Of a stretch of DNA of 64,000 nucleotides, positions 36,801 to 48,123 are shown piece by piece (within the stretch, counting starts at the first letter, position 1; each line of letters starts with the position of its first letter). The stretch is from Neckera pumila (taxonomy: Eukaryota > Streptophyta > Bryopsida > Hypnales > Neckeraceae). The notes under the pieces were generated by a model. That model did no database searches and was not told where the DNA came from. It worked only from the letters and a program-made list of their open reading frames with translations. The translations under genes and the position numbers were made by a program. The stretch lies in contig OZ018414.1 in the NCBI GenBank assembly GCA_963969595.1, positions 23,419,660 to 23,483,659 on the forward strand. Direction: 5' to 3'.

Positions 36801-37379
36801 TACTGTATATCTCACCATCTCCGTCCATCTTGCCTTTTTACCTTTGAAAGTTCAACCCCTCCTGCAGTCCTGCTTGCAATCCATTTCTTTTTTTATAGCC
36901 TAATAAGTCAAAGACAACCGACTTTACCAAAGCTCCCAATGAGACCCTGGTCAACTTGGACCGACCCTGGTTCGTTGTGTTCCCTCCTCCATCTCAGTCC
37001 CAGGCAATTGGATGACCCCCACATGGATTGCTCTAGGGCCTGAGTGGACGCGCCGGCTTCAACCCTGCAGTGCTGCCTGATCAAATATTACTCTGTCCAC
37101 ATTACCATCTCCTCAAAGCTCCAAATGGGTCTCTTGCGGGGTCATCAACTACCCTCTGTACGTGTAGGTCAGTATTGTAAATAATTAGGGAAAAATTGGA
37201 GCAATGTCTCAAATATGAAAAGTTGTATACAACTATTTCTGAAAATTTGAGAAAAAATTTCATTGCTACCAATTCTGAATATATTCAAAAATTATTTCTT
37301 GAGAAAATTTAGAAAAAAGGAACACATTTATATGGAGAACATGAATAGAGAAAAAAAAAAACATCTATACCTTAACTTT
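33822..37379. other. Intergenic, upstream of the glucanase, no gene seen
   Basis: Holds the glucanase promoter region (33822 to about 34450) and then 3 kb of AT-rich sequence. A TATAAAG word on the minus strand at about 34434 is too far upstream to assign with confidence. Small ORFs up to 92 codons have no recognisable motif. Confidence 0.5.
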
Positions 37380-37910
37380 GGCTGGCTGGCTGGCTGGCTG
37401 GCTGGCTGTTTGTTTGTTTGTTTGTTTGTTTGTTTGTTTGTTTGTTTGTTTGTTTGTTTGTTTGTTTGTTTGTTTGTTTGTTTGTTTGTTTGTTTGTTTG
37501 TTTGTTTGTTTGTTTGTTTGTTTGTTTGTTTGTTTGTTTGTTTGTTTGTTTGTTTGTTTGTTTGTTTGTTTGTTTGTTTGTTTGTTTGTTTGTTTGTTTG
37601 TTTGTTTGTTTGTTTGTTTGTTTGTTTGTTTGTTTGTTTGTTTGTTTGTTTGTTTGTTTGTTTGTTTGTTTGTTTGTTTGTTTGTTTGTTTGTTTTGTTT
37701 TGTTTTGTTTTGTTTTGTTTTGTTTTGTTTTGTTTTGTTTTGTTTTGTTTTGTTTTGTTTTGTTTTGTTTTGTTTTGTTTTGTTTTGTTTTGTTTTGTTT
37801 TGTTTTGTTTTGTTTTGTTTTGTTTTGTTTTGTTTTGTTTTGTTTTGTTTTGTTTTGTTTTGTTTTGTTTTGTTTTGTTTTGTTTTGTTTTGTTTTGTTT
37901 TGTTTTGTTT
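37380..37910 (+). repeat. Compound microsatellite (GGCT)7(GTTT)71(GTTTT)43
   Basis: Counting from the printed sequence: seven GGCT units (37380-37407), 71 GTTT units (37408-37691) and 43 GTTTT units (37692-37906), then a final GTTT. No interruption is visible in 531 bp. It forms the head of a dispersed repeat whose unique module follows. All reading frames stay open through it, so ORFs here are artefacts. Confidence 0.95.
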
Positions 37911-38180
37911 GTAGCGTGGACAACTTCCGGACCGTGCGTCCCTTGGCCGCGTGCTTGGTACCGTCGGAAAGCTCTCGCCGAGGAGGGGTGCACGGGCTTG
38001 GTTTCATGGCGTTTGGAGCGGTGGTGCAAAAGTTATTGAATTTCAAAGTATTTATTGATTAAAAAATTAGAAAATTACTTTTACTTTGATTTTGGTGGCG
38101 TTCTTGCTACTGGGAGTGGAACCGGGAGTGGAACTAGAAGTGGATGAAAATTGGGCCAACGGCACAGGGCCACACTAGTT
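37911..38180 (+). repeat. Module of the microsatellite-headed repeat, copy 2
   Basis: Starts GTAGCGTGGACAACTTC directly after the microsatellite and continues through GTGCTTGGTACCGTCGGAAA, GTGCAAAAGTTATTGAATTT and the small repeats ACTGGGAGTGGAACCGGGAG, ending near CGGCACAGGGCCACACTAGT. It is close to 47086-47380 base for base. No TIRs or LTRs are seen; the superfamily is unknown. Confidence 0.75.
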
Positions 38181-38512
38181 CTTGTGATAAAGAAGTGTTG
38201 AAAAAAATTAGGAAGAGCGATGTACCGAAAGTCAAGAAAATCTTATCAAACTACCGAATTGTCTAAATGCCAAAATTAAATTATTTCGATGATTATCCAA
38301 TGTTACGTTTGGGCCTCTGTCAGCATCGTCCTTCAGGCGGGGTTAACAACTTTGCAAGAAACTTGGGAGCGGGGGATCCGAATTTTGCACTCCAGCCATG
38401 ACGCATTATTGTTTGTTGTGAAGCCACTCACTCATGCAGTTGTTGTAATCTTGATCAAGTCGGCACACCAGTTCCAAATGCGGGGATTGGGAGAAGCCAA
38501 GTGAAATACAGG
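38181..38512. other. Intergenic, no gene seen
   Basis: Short unique stretch without recognised content. Confidence 0.5.
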
Positions 38513-38742
38513 TTAACCCTTAAAGGACGGACAGGTGACCCTGGAAATCATGCATTTTGATACCGTGGGAATCATGGGTATATAAAATTCCAACACCTCT
38601 CATTGGAAGTCAAAACACTGTAGAGAATTTCTCCTTTCCACCTCTACTTCCGAGGATGAATAGTTGTATTTCTGTCCTGTACAAGAGATTTCTCTTGTCA
38701 TTCATGGGACTTTTTTCGTCCGCATCGACCTTTATGGGTTAA
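38513..38742 (+). mobile_element. TTAA element family 2, complete copy
   Basis: A 230-bp element bounded by TTAA at 38513-38516 and 38739-38742. The left end is TTAACCCTTAAAGGACGGAC; the right end is GACCTTTATGGGTTAA. The interior shares GAAATCAT, TTGGAAGTCAAA and TTGTCATTCAT with copies at 59845 and 60075. TTAA plus CCC ends again recall piggyBac-type MITEs. Confidence 0.72.
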
Positions 38743-38978
38743 CAAATTCAAGGCCCATGCAATCATTCACTCTTCTACAATCCTTGCTAGAATCTAGACT
38801 GGGCAGTAAGTTCTGCAGTACTTACAACCCTAGACGGAGAAAGCCTTTCTTCAGACTGCATTATTATGCATCTGAGTGAGCTCAGCAACTGTACAGTACA
38901 CATGGAATTTCGGCTCATAAGTTAGAGCAGCCCCACTCCAACATGGGGAAGCGACTCTTCAAATGTTCTGCACCATTC
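38743..38978. other. Intergenic; fragment of a GAGCAGCCCCAC-type element
   Basis: TTAGAGCAGCCCCACTCC at 38923 resembles words at 12096 and 47638, likely the end of a MITE family. No gene. Confidence 0.4.
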
Positions 38979-39028
38979 AAGTTTAGGAAGCGTGTAATTG
39001 CACCTAAAATTACACGCTTCCTAAACTT
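38979..39028. repeat. Perfect 21-bp-arm hairpin
   Basis: A 21-bp arm beginning AAGTTTAGGAAGCGTGTAAT (38979-38999), an 8-nt loop and its exact reverse complement (39008-39028). The arms have no mismatch. It lies 56 bp after the GAGCAGCCCCAC word and may belong to that MITE; the arm length also suits a small-RNA precursor, but no evidence of expression is available. Confidence 0.75.
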
Positions 39029-39301
39029 GCACACTGGATATTCTTGCCTAAAATGTACTCCCACCATTCATATGATCTCTATGATTTCTTTAGGTATACC
39101 TATTCTCAACACTTTGAAAACTCGTAGTTTATTCACACGGTGTCCCAAAAATGCATTCTAAGAGAATCTAGAATCCCAATTTGACTACTAATGGGACCCC
39201 ACAAAAAATTTCTCAATATAATAGTGAAAACCATGCTGAATTAATATGAATTGCTTAACTTTGCGATTCAAGGTGTAGTTACCTTACCAAGAATGTGTTA
39301 A

Positions 39302-39805
39302 CCAAGGTGGGCACCCCCCAAAGCCACCACTTTTTGCTATTGTGTCTCGTTACTACTATTAGACTGGTCAGATTTTCATCTATTTTCTTGTTGGCAAGTG
39401 TAAGGAGCTTCCACCGCTCCCAAAAACACAACATTTGGGTACCGGATGCAAAAGTTATGTATAGGGCAATGCCCGACGATAAGGGTATTGCCCAACATAA
39501 ATCACGACTGAAAGAGGAGATAAAATTGGATGAAATGATGAGCCGGATGAAAAATCCGTAATCCCCGATTACGCGGTTTTGCCCGCGTAATTGGGAATTA
39601 CAGCATAGAAGCTTCCCGCTGATTGAACAGGACAGGAACCAGGAGTGGTTTACAAAGGATAAAAAAAACTTTATATGCAAAAGTTATGTAGATCGAGGTT
39701 TTTTTAAATCGTTTCTTCTATATAGATACATATTGAGTTTGGAGTTGTAGGCATAGTGATGAGGGCAGTTTGGGGTCAGTGGCGCATTGGGGGCACCCAC
39801 CTTAT
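39302..39805. mobile_element. Possible TIR element with an internal hairpin
   Basis: AAGGTGGGCACCCCCCAA at the left and TTGGGGGCACCCACCTT at the right are imperfect inverted repeats of 17-18 bp. Inside, GTAATCCCCGATTACGCGG and its near complement (39558-39601) form a GC-rich 19-bp hairpin. Target duplications are not clear; ORFs of 88 and 133 codons show no motif. Confidence 0.45.
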
Positions 39806-40415
39806 ATCTACAAAATGTACAGTATTAATAACTCAGTGTTGAGTTGAAACCTTAAAACATTTTGCAGCCATTTTTTGTAGCAACTTGATTGAGTTCATTA
39901 AGAAAATTGCATTGGGGACCACTGGTGGAGACTCGACTGTGCTGTGATGCATCTTTGCATTGCAGTGCACTTATTATGGTGCATGAAAACCAGGGTGAGA
40001 CCAGCATGTTTCTCAAGAAAAGTTGGTGGGTTCCTCAAACTGACCGGAAGTCGTAACTAGAATGGAATCCATTTATTTCAAAAAAAATAAAAAAAATAAA
40101 AAAAAGTCGTAACTACAGTAGCAAGAAGTCCAACAAACTATGACTTGAAAATGGAAAAACTCTCAATGATAGAGAAAGCCAGGTTGTTGCTTTAGTCTGA
40201 ACGAGGATGACGTGCTGGATGTTACGTTAGGTGAGGACTTGTGGACAATTCCAATGAGGTCACATATTATAAGGAAGGAGCATTTGAAATGGAGTGTGTT
40301 CTCGAAAGTACGCCCTACTGAGAATTGTAAGTAAACTATCCCATTATGGGCAGAATGACAAGCGCAATATGATACTGGTATCCCAAAAAAAAATTCAGTG
40401 ATAGACAAATAATAA
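39806..40415. other. Intergenic, no gene seen
   Basis: No recognised content beyond an A-rich run at 40080-40105. Confidence 0.5.
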
Positions 40416-40554
40416 GGGCCTCTTCACACTATGGCCATCCAAGTCGAGAGGCCGTGGGACTGTGCAATATGATTGGTGGAACCGATGGACCCTGCAATAT
40501 GATTGGTGGAAACGACGGACTCTTGACTTGGATGGCCATAGTGTGAAGAGGCCC
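40416..40554. mobile_element. Tourist-like (PIF/Harbinger) MITE
   Basis: Ends are 30-bp perfect inverted repeats beginning GGGCCTCTTCACACTATGGC. TAA stands directly on both sides (40413-40415 and 40555-40557), matching the 3-bp target of PIF/Harbinger elements. The 139-bp interior has a small duplication of GCAATATGATTGGTGGAA. The perfect arms suggest recent activity. Confidence 0.88.
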
Positions 40555-40557
40555 TAA

Positions 40558-41979
40558 GAAACGTTACAATTGAAAAAATGGTTTTCTGATTTTATGTGAT
40601 TTTTTTTAAATTTGTAGAAGGGTGTTGCCTTGAACATCTCATTTTAGCCTGTAGACATGTCTATCAATGTCAAAAATATAGCTATCGTAGAGCTTCTACT
40701 AATTTATATCCAACTTAATTAACATATGGCCAATCTAGTCCGTAAGGACCACAATACCAACTACTAACTTCTATGGCCATAATGAATTGATTTGCATTGA
40801 TTTGCTACTAATTTAGAGTGAATTGATGAGAGTGTGTAATTAAGGTATAGATTCTATCCATTTAGATACATATTATAATCATTTTATGCAATTAACTCTT
40901 TCAAAGCAAGCAATTAATTCCTTCCTCTGTATCTTTTGTTTCCCGATGCAAATAGCCTAAATTGGAACTTCTCTAGCTGTTCAAATGGGAGTGGATTGGA
41001 ATGGAGTAGTTTTCCTTAAACAGATATTCATTGTACACTCTTCAACACAAGGACATTGAAATTAGGACACATATAGTTAGAAACTCTTCAAATGTTTTAT
41101 AACTTATAGAGACACTTTTATTCAAGTGTCATTTTTAGATTTCACTTAAGTTTAGCTACAAAATATATGACTAATAAAAAAATCCATTGACACACACTAG
41201 ATAGTTAGCCCTAAAAAACCTGCCAAGCTAAATTTTGTATTTTGAATCACAATTTGAATTCCACGTTTTTTTTAATTGGAAAGTTTGCCTCTTTCTAAAA
41301 TAGTTGTTACCCATTGAAAGGTCAACGGGTGCCGAAAATTAATGGATGTTACCCAGAGTTCGTATTCAAGGATGGATAAGATTTTGGAGGGCTACTTACT
41401 TAACCATCCATCCATCCATCGATTAGGAAGGTCCAATGAATTTATGTTCCACATGGAGAAATGTCAATGGATTTCAAACATTTACTCAGTCCACTGGCTG
41501 CGTCTTTGTATGTGACTCGGTCTTCAAGAGTTCCCAAGTAAAAGACAAGCCATTTCAACAAAACAGATAAGTTGTGGGGTGGGGACCAAAAAAGGGTGAG
41601 TTGGTCCCCCAGATCTGGTCTGGAATAACTGGGGCTTTGGACCCTGATCAGAGAGGAGACTCCACCCTCCTCCTCAGAGACGTGAGCCCTGCGGGCCAAA
41701 TTTACCCCGGGGAAAACGCTGGAATTTTTTATTTGTCACAAATTTTTTTTTTTCAAAATCTGAATTCATATTTGCAATCAGAGGCCCCAAATTAGCTAGG
41801 GGGGCTAGTAAGTATCCCTAGACACGGCTCAATTATAGGGGGCTTTTATTTACTTTTACCCTCATGAAACCCAAATTTACCCTGCTGGGCCTACAAAGGA
41901 TGGCACAATTTAACGTTTTTTGTGCCAAATTAGAGGTATGTATCCAACATTTCATTTGACCCACACATTGGACACCAAC
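40558..41979. other. Intergenic, no gene seen
   Basis: AT-rich. A GC-richer patch at about 41570-41710 has no recognisable protein. Confidence 0.5.
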
Positions 41980-42055
41980 AATATGTTTAGGTTAGTTTAG
42001 TATGTTTAAGTTAATTTAGTATGTTTGAGTAAATTTAGAATGTTTGAATAAATTT
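41980..42055. repeat. Four copies of a 19-bp tandem repeat
   Basis: Successive units AGTATGTTTAAGTTAATTT and variants start at 41980, 41999, 42018 and 42037; each differs from its neighbours at a few positions. A minisatellite without evident function. Confidence 0.8.
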
Positions 42056-42186
42056 AGTATATTCAAAATCAACAAGGTTAGTACAGTAGCTTAGGGCATT
42101 TACACATGATATCTATTGGACCCTCCCATTTGCATAAGTCATTCACCAAATATATATCTAATGGTGTCACTTTCTAGACAAGTTAG

Positions 42187-44640
42187 TTAACCCCTAAAGG
42201 CCCATTGTCCCTGCTAGGACAAATGGGATTTTGGGCAAGTACTTATAGGCTGAATTTTGATATGTCATTTTCCAAAACTTTTTTTGAAGATACAAAAATT
42301 GCTAAGCTTCATGGGAGTATAATTGTTTTTTCAATTGGTGCCCAGGAAAAAAAGTTTTGACTAAATAAGCTCAAAACAACATTTGGGGGGCAACAAAAAA
42401 AAAATTTAATTTTTAATTTTTAATTTTTAATTTTATTCTTCTTATAGATTATATTTCTATCTATCTGGAAGGCTTTGATTCATTTCATTTGGATTTTTTA
42501 TGAGAAAGTTATGGACAATTTTGGTTTGGGACACTTAGAGCATCTTTTTGAAAAAAACAACTTGTAGGATTCATTTTTGAATGCAATTTTAACAATTTTT
42601 CAAAAAAGAATTCCCATGTGGTTTAGTTTATCTGCTAGAACAATATTTTAGATTTTCCTTCTATCTTGTACCTACTTCTACTTAACAATTTTTTTCATAA
42701 TGAAAATTAAGTTTTCTTGAATTTTTTTTGCTAGATTTTGAACTCAATTCTCCACTATAAACATATAACCCCTAAAGGACTAGTTGTCCCCTCGAGGGAC
42801 ACTTTGGGTTCGGGCAGGTTCCTACTATCTCAATTTTTAGTAATATTTTTTGGGATTTTTTGAGGTGGTATATTTTTGCAAGAGCTTTGTGAATATATAA
42901 ATTTTATTTTCATTGATGCCCGGGAGCAAAAGTTATGGCACAATAAGCAAAAATGGAATTTGGCGGGCAGCACAAAAAAAATCACAAAAAGTCATAATAT
43001 TTTTCTTTCAATTTCTTGACTCAAAGATTATATTTTTGTCTACATGTGAAGCTTTGTTTCATTCAATTTGGACTAATAATGAGAAAGTTATGGACAATCT
43101 TAGTTTTTCAAGCAATCTAAGCATCTTCTTGAAAAAATAACTTGTAGAATTTATTTTTGAATGCAATTTTTAGAATTTTTCAAAAAAATTTATTAGACAA
43201 GGTTAGATTTTTTTGCTAGAACAATGTCGTCGTTGGGATTTTTGTGATTCAATTCCATCTAAAAGCTATTAACAATTTAGTTTTTTCTTCAATCTTGAAC
43301 CCACCTCTACTTAACAAATTTTTAACGAGTGAAAATTAAGTGTTCTTTTTCCTAAACTTTTTTGGTTCCTAAAGAAATTATAAATAATTCACCTTCTTTA
43401 ACCCTTAAAGTCCCAATAAAGTGGATCTATTAGGAAACAATTTCAAACATTCACATATGCATCACGAATATGCTACACACATAGTTGCGAGCATGCCTAA
43501 TTTCAATGATGGTTGGGTCACCCCCTTTGACAAGGCCAAAGACTTTTTGCCCTATGTGCAACAATAAGTTCATTTATTGGCGGAAAGGTTGTTGCCAAAA
43601 ATAACCACGAAAATCTCTAATGAGAAGGTACCGTCAAATTGACGGTGTCATTTCCACATCCATATTTACCTTGCAGTTGTTGAATAATGTTTACATGATA
43701 TTGACAATTATGGCTACACATTAATACGTGACTCTAAAACACGTGCAATTAGAGGAAGAAGTGTTTGAACTTGAAAGATATTATTAATGTGCAACTCAAA
43801 TATTTAATATCACAATGTCATTTATGTTTCAACCATTGGATGGTAAGGTAGGAGGTCTATAGAAAAATATATTTTAATTTCTCAACTCAACTAATTAACA
43901 TAAATAAGTAGAAAATCAAAATCAATAGTGCAAAAAATTTGAACTAAAAAGATTCAAAGCCAAAAAATCTAGTCAAGCAAGGTGGAAAAAAACTTGTTTT
44001 CTTCACTTTAAATGCTTATATCTTGCAATCTACGTTGTCAAAGTTTCTGAAATTTCTTCAACATATTCATATACTAGTCAAGTATAAGATCTTATAGTTG
44101 GATATGCAAGTAAAAACAATTTCTTAAACTCATTTCTCTTTGCAATAGAAATGACAGTTTTGAGTGGGTTTTGGTAGGAAAATCACCTTGGTCCTCTAGG
44201 TATTAAAGCTCAAAGCTTTTGTAGTGCAAAAATTTAAAGTTAAAAATGTTTGAAGTAAAAAAAAACGAATCCCACAATGTGCTAAAAAGTTTGTTTTTTT
44301 CACTTTAAACATAGATATCTTACAATCTGTGCTGTCAAAAATTTTGAATTTAATTGTTTGTTTTCTTTGTCCTGTTGCTCATCTTTCTTAATTTGTCCAG
44401 CCTTTGGCTTGGCGGTTACTCTAGTTCTTTTAATACAATGATTTCCATTTGTTATAAAAAAGAAATATAAAATAAAATTCTGAATTTTTTTCTACACATT
44501 TTCATACAAGTTAGGTGTAAGATCTTACGGTTAGATGTGCAAAAAAAAATTCAAATTTTTATATTCTTTGCTATAGAAATGGCAGTTTTGAATGTTTTTT
44601 TGCAAAAAAAAAGGCCTTGGGCCTTTAGAAGGTCAATTAA
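42187..44640 (-). mobile_element. Cluster of nested and broken TTAA family 1 elements
   Basis: TTAACCCCTAAAGGCCCATT at 42187 opens an inverted copy of family 1 that is broken near 42773, where another left end, ATAACCCCTAAAGGACTAG, begins. A further left end, TTAACCCTTAAAGTCCCAA, starts at 43398. The sequence from about 43960 to 44206 corresponds to the missing end of the first copy, so later insertions probably split it. A last truncated copy spans 44203-44640 and ends CAATTAA. Exact limits of the inner pieces are uncertain. Confidence 0.6.
44352..44473 (+). mobile_element. Short truncated retroposon with target duplication
   Basis: A 122-bp insert in a TTAA element ends in GTTATAAAAAAGAAATATAAAAT, wait-free of any inverted ends, and is flanked by AAAATTTTGAATTT (44338-44351) and AAAATTCTGAATTT (44474-44487). 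A long target duplication with an A-rich 3' end fits a 5'-truncated LINE or a SINE. The related family elsewhere in this window lacks the insert. No coding part remains. Confidence 0.6.
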
Positions 44641-46574
44641 GAACCTAAATCTAGGTAGACTATACATAGCTTATTGTTTGTTGACCAAAATGATAAGCTA
44701 TCTATAGACCAGCTAGATTTAAGTTCTAGAATCATTGCCTTATCTAGAAAATGATACCATTGGGTACAAATTCGGTTTTGGATGCTTCTAGTTCCTAAGC
44801 ATCAGGACAATGCACTTAGGGGCAAGGGACACAGTAGTGAGTGGTTTAGCATGGGTTTCTCTACCTATGCTTTACCAATTTAATTAGTCCCAACAAATTT
44901 TGAAAAATCACAAAAAAATCATTTTTTGTCGGAATGTCTTGATTTGATTTGCAAATGACTTCTCTCAAACTTCTCAATCTCTCAAATTGACAAATACAAT
45001 AGTTTTTTTTTGAGGTAACTAGATAGCAATTCTACTTGGTAAGAGGCATGTTTTACTTATTAGTGTCTCAAGTGACATAACATTGTTTATCAATGAGGCA
45101 AGGATTCCTTTTAATTTGCATCATTGAAAAAAGGCCCCTCACAATGGACAAAATTGTCTTACATGGCTCCTCAGTGGCAACCCCAATCCTTGAATTAATT
45201 GATAAGTCCCTCCCAAGCATCTAATAAAGCATAATACCTTCCAAGTATAGGGAAGACCATTGCCTCGTTATACAATGATCTTGGACTTGACCAACAACTC
45301 TATTCACTACTTTGCATTTCCACATACTCATGAGTGAAGCTCTACAAAAGCAAATGTAGGCTTCATTTTTCTAGCATGACCTTATGGCATATTGATGTTG
45401 ATTAAATTTGAAAATCAAAACTATTTTTTGAATATGAACCATACAAAAGTGTAGTAGCCCATTAGAATAATGTGTGTAAAAACAATTCAATCCATCTGAC
45501 CATGTAGACTGCAACAAGTTTGAACGATTGAAGTGAGTGAGACTATTTTTTCCAATCCAACCAAATATCAATATCAAACTTCAAGCCTTCTTAGAATGAG
45601 ATTTTTTATTCTATTTACAATTGACCATCTACATTGCTGAGTACTACAATTTATTAGGTATACTCATGCAAAATTCCAAAACCAAATAATTGTTCTACTT
45701 TATTTTAAATCACCTTGCAATACAAAGACGTCAAATAAATCAAGAATACACTAGACTTTTTTTTTATATGGAATAAATTTCAAAATCTTTAACAACACAA
45801 ATGTAATCATCAAAATAAGCAATTCAACTTTGTTGGGGGCACTTTTTCAAGAAAAACTTTTTTATAGTACTAACAATTGAAAATCATAAATTTTCAAAAA
45901 AAATAAAAAAGAATAAGGATAAGCCAAGTAATTACTTTGAATTTCAAAGTGGAAGTTCTTTAGATTATTGAAAATGTTACATAGACTTGTCATAAATGCA
46001 AAATCTAGAAACCAGTAATCAACCAATTACAATTAAGTATAAGAATGGTTTGATTGCCCTTTCGGAGACACTTTCAAAATAAGTCTACTTGCAAAAATGG
46101 GTCCATGGACGGTTTGGGATATTTTCATTTTGTAGTGTTTGAAGTTAGAAGAGATTTTTTTTTAAATTGCTTGACATAGTTAATAAAGTTCAAATCTTCT
46201 TGGAGTGTGATTTTAGAACTAAATTTTTTGACAATTTTATACCATATCATACTAGCTACACATAATTATGCCAAAATTCAAAGGTAGATGAGGGATTTAA
46301 CAAATGATTTCCAAACTGCGTATCAACCAAAAAATTCTTTGTAGCATCACTTTTCACTCGAGCATTAGACGAGACTTTTTTTCCCTTTCCCATAAAGGCG
46401 GTTATCGAACACGCCTTATTTCAAAATTTTAGAACATCCTATCAAAATTGACTTAATACCAAACTATCCCCTGAAAAGATGCAGGCAGGTCTGATTGGCA
46501 ATTAACCTCGCCCTACTTTGGCCAAAAATCCACAGCCATCGATCTGATTAAAAAAAACAGGACCCCCTCTGCTG
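44641..46574. other. AT-rich intergenic, no gene seen
   Basis: About 1.9 kb without a recognised gene or repeat family. Confidence 0.55.
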
Positions 46575-46830
46575 CCGTCGATCTGAAAACGAAATACGAA
46601 ATACGGATACGGATACTAAGTACTGAATACATAATATGGATACTGAAATATCGAATACATAATACGGATACTGGAATATTGAAAATGAAATACATATACG
46701 GTATAGAATACGAAATACAGATATACGATCTGGGATACAGACATACGGATACACAAATACTGACATACGATATATATACAGAAATGTGAAATATCCCATA
46801 TCGATTGCAAGGGGACTGTCTTCAATAAAA
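46575..46830. repeat. Degenerate ATACGGATACG tract
   Basis: Phrases such as GAAATACGGATACGGATACT run for about 230 bp and end with ATATCCCATATCGATTGC. It resembles 9645-9790 and 60300-60400. The unit is too degenerate for a fixed period. Confidence 0.6.
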
Positions 46831-47015
46831 TACAAATATGGGGGGTGAGGGGGTCTGGAGAAAACTCAAAAATTAATTTGAAGATGTTCCCATGTGTGAC
46901 TATCCACTATCCACTCAGAAGATAGTGACACACTATCTAAACATTAAATTGTTTGTTCAACTAAAAATTATTCATTTGGGGATTAAAATCATGTGACCAT
47001 CAATGCCTTAAATGA

Positions 47016-47085
47016 GTTTGTTTGTTTGTTTGTTTGTTTGTTTGTTTGTTTGTTTGTTTGTTTGTTTGTTTGTTTGTTTTGTTTT
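47016..47085 (+). repeat. Microsatellite (GTTT)15(GTTTT)2
   Basis: Fifteen GTTT units then two GTTTT units, followed directly by GTAGCGTGGACAAC. The order and the junction are the same as at 37408-37911, but the tract is far shorter. Confidence 0.92.
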
Positions 47086-47380
47086 GTAGCGTGGACAACT
47101 TCTTGACCGTGCGTCCCCCGGCCGCGTGCTTGGTACTGTCGAAAAGCTCTTGCCGAGGAGGGGTGCACCGGCTTGGTTTCGTGGTGTTTAGAGCGGTGGT
47201 GCAAAAGTTATTGAATTTCAAAGTATTTATTGATTAGAAAATTAGAAAATTACTTTTACTTTGATTTTGGTGGCGTTCTTGGTACTGGGAGTGGAACTGG
47301 GAGTAGAATCGGAAGTAGAACCAGGAGTGGAACCGAGAGTAGATGAAAATTGGGCCAACGGCACAGGGTCATACTAGTCA
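47086..47380 (+). repeat. Module of the microsatellite-headed repeat, copy 3
   Basis: Aligns with 37911-38180 from GTAGCGTGGACAACTTC to CGGCACAGGG(C/T)CA, with scattered substitutions and a longer run of GGGAGT(G/A)GAA-type units. Confidence 0.75.
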
Positions 47381-47634
47381 TTATAAATCCTGGGTGCAAT
47401 AAAGTAGGAAATCTATGGTGCCTATAAGAGATGATTGCATATTTTGTGAAGCTAATCTTTTTGAAATATTTTTCAATAAATTCTCTTAAAAAAAAAATGA
47501 AAATTGACATGTAATCCAAATTGTTTCATATTACTTTGCCCTTCATGGAATTAATTACAAATTTTTTCAGTAGAAACTTAGTGGTCATTGAAAGCATCTA
47601 TCCCTTGAATTGTGTGTTGCTTGTATTGTATATT

Positions 47635-47779
47635 AAGAACAGCCCCACAGCAACTCATCAAATTGGCTTGGTCGAACATATCAATGGTAAAAAACCTCTG
47701 ACACAAAGCTAATAGTAAAGGTCCTCCATTGATTTGCTTGGCCGGGCTAGTTTGGTGAGTTGTTGTAGGGCTGTTTTTA
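47635..47779. mobile_element. 145-bp fold-back MITE
   Basis: AAGAACAGCCCCACAGCAAC and the inverted GTTGTTGTAGGGCTGTTTTT are the two ends; pairing continues inward through TCATCAAATTGGCTTGG and ATCAATGG/CCATTGAT. The left end word recurs at 12098. Target duplication is uncertain. Confidence 0.6.
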
Positions 47780-48123
47780 GTGCACTGATGCACTGAAGAA
47801 AATAAAATGTACCTCCACTTTAGAAGACACTTTTAGAGCCCGATTAGCTTAGGACCTCCTACCATTGCTCAATAAAATTAATTCACCATCTTGGTTCAAA
47901 AATATAAATTAGTTTTGAAATTTCTATATTTCTAAATTTAATCCCTAAATGTTTTCAACTACGTTTTCACCAAAACCACTCCAAAACTGCCATTTCTAAT
48001 ACAAGTACCAAATTTTAGAAAAAAAAGATTTTGGAATACATGTAACTATAAGATCTTATAGTTCACAAGTTTAAGAAGATGTAGAAAAAATTTAGAATTT
48101 TCCACCATTTGGATTGCAAGATA

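Noticed and set aside
37263..38062. Long ORFs in all frames (up to 258 codons) of Cys-Leu-Phe-Val or Lys-Gln-Thr-Asn repeats
   Set aside because: They are translations of the (GTTT)n(GTTTT)n microsatellite, which lacks stops in any frame.
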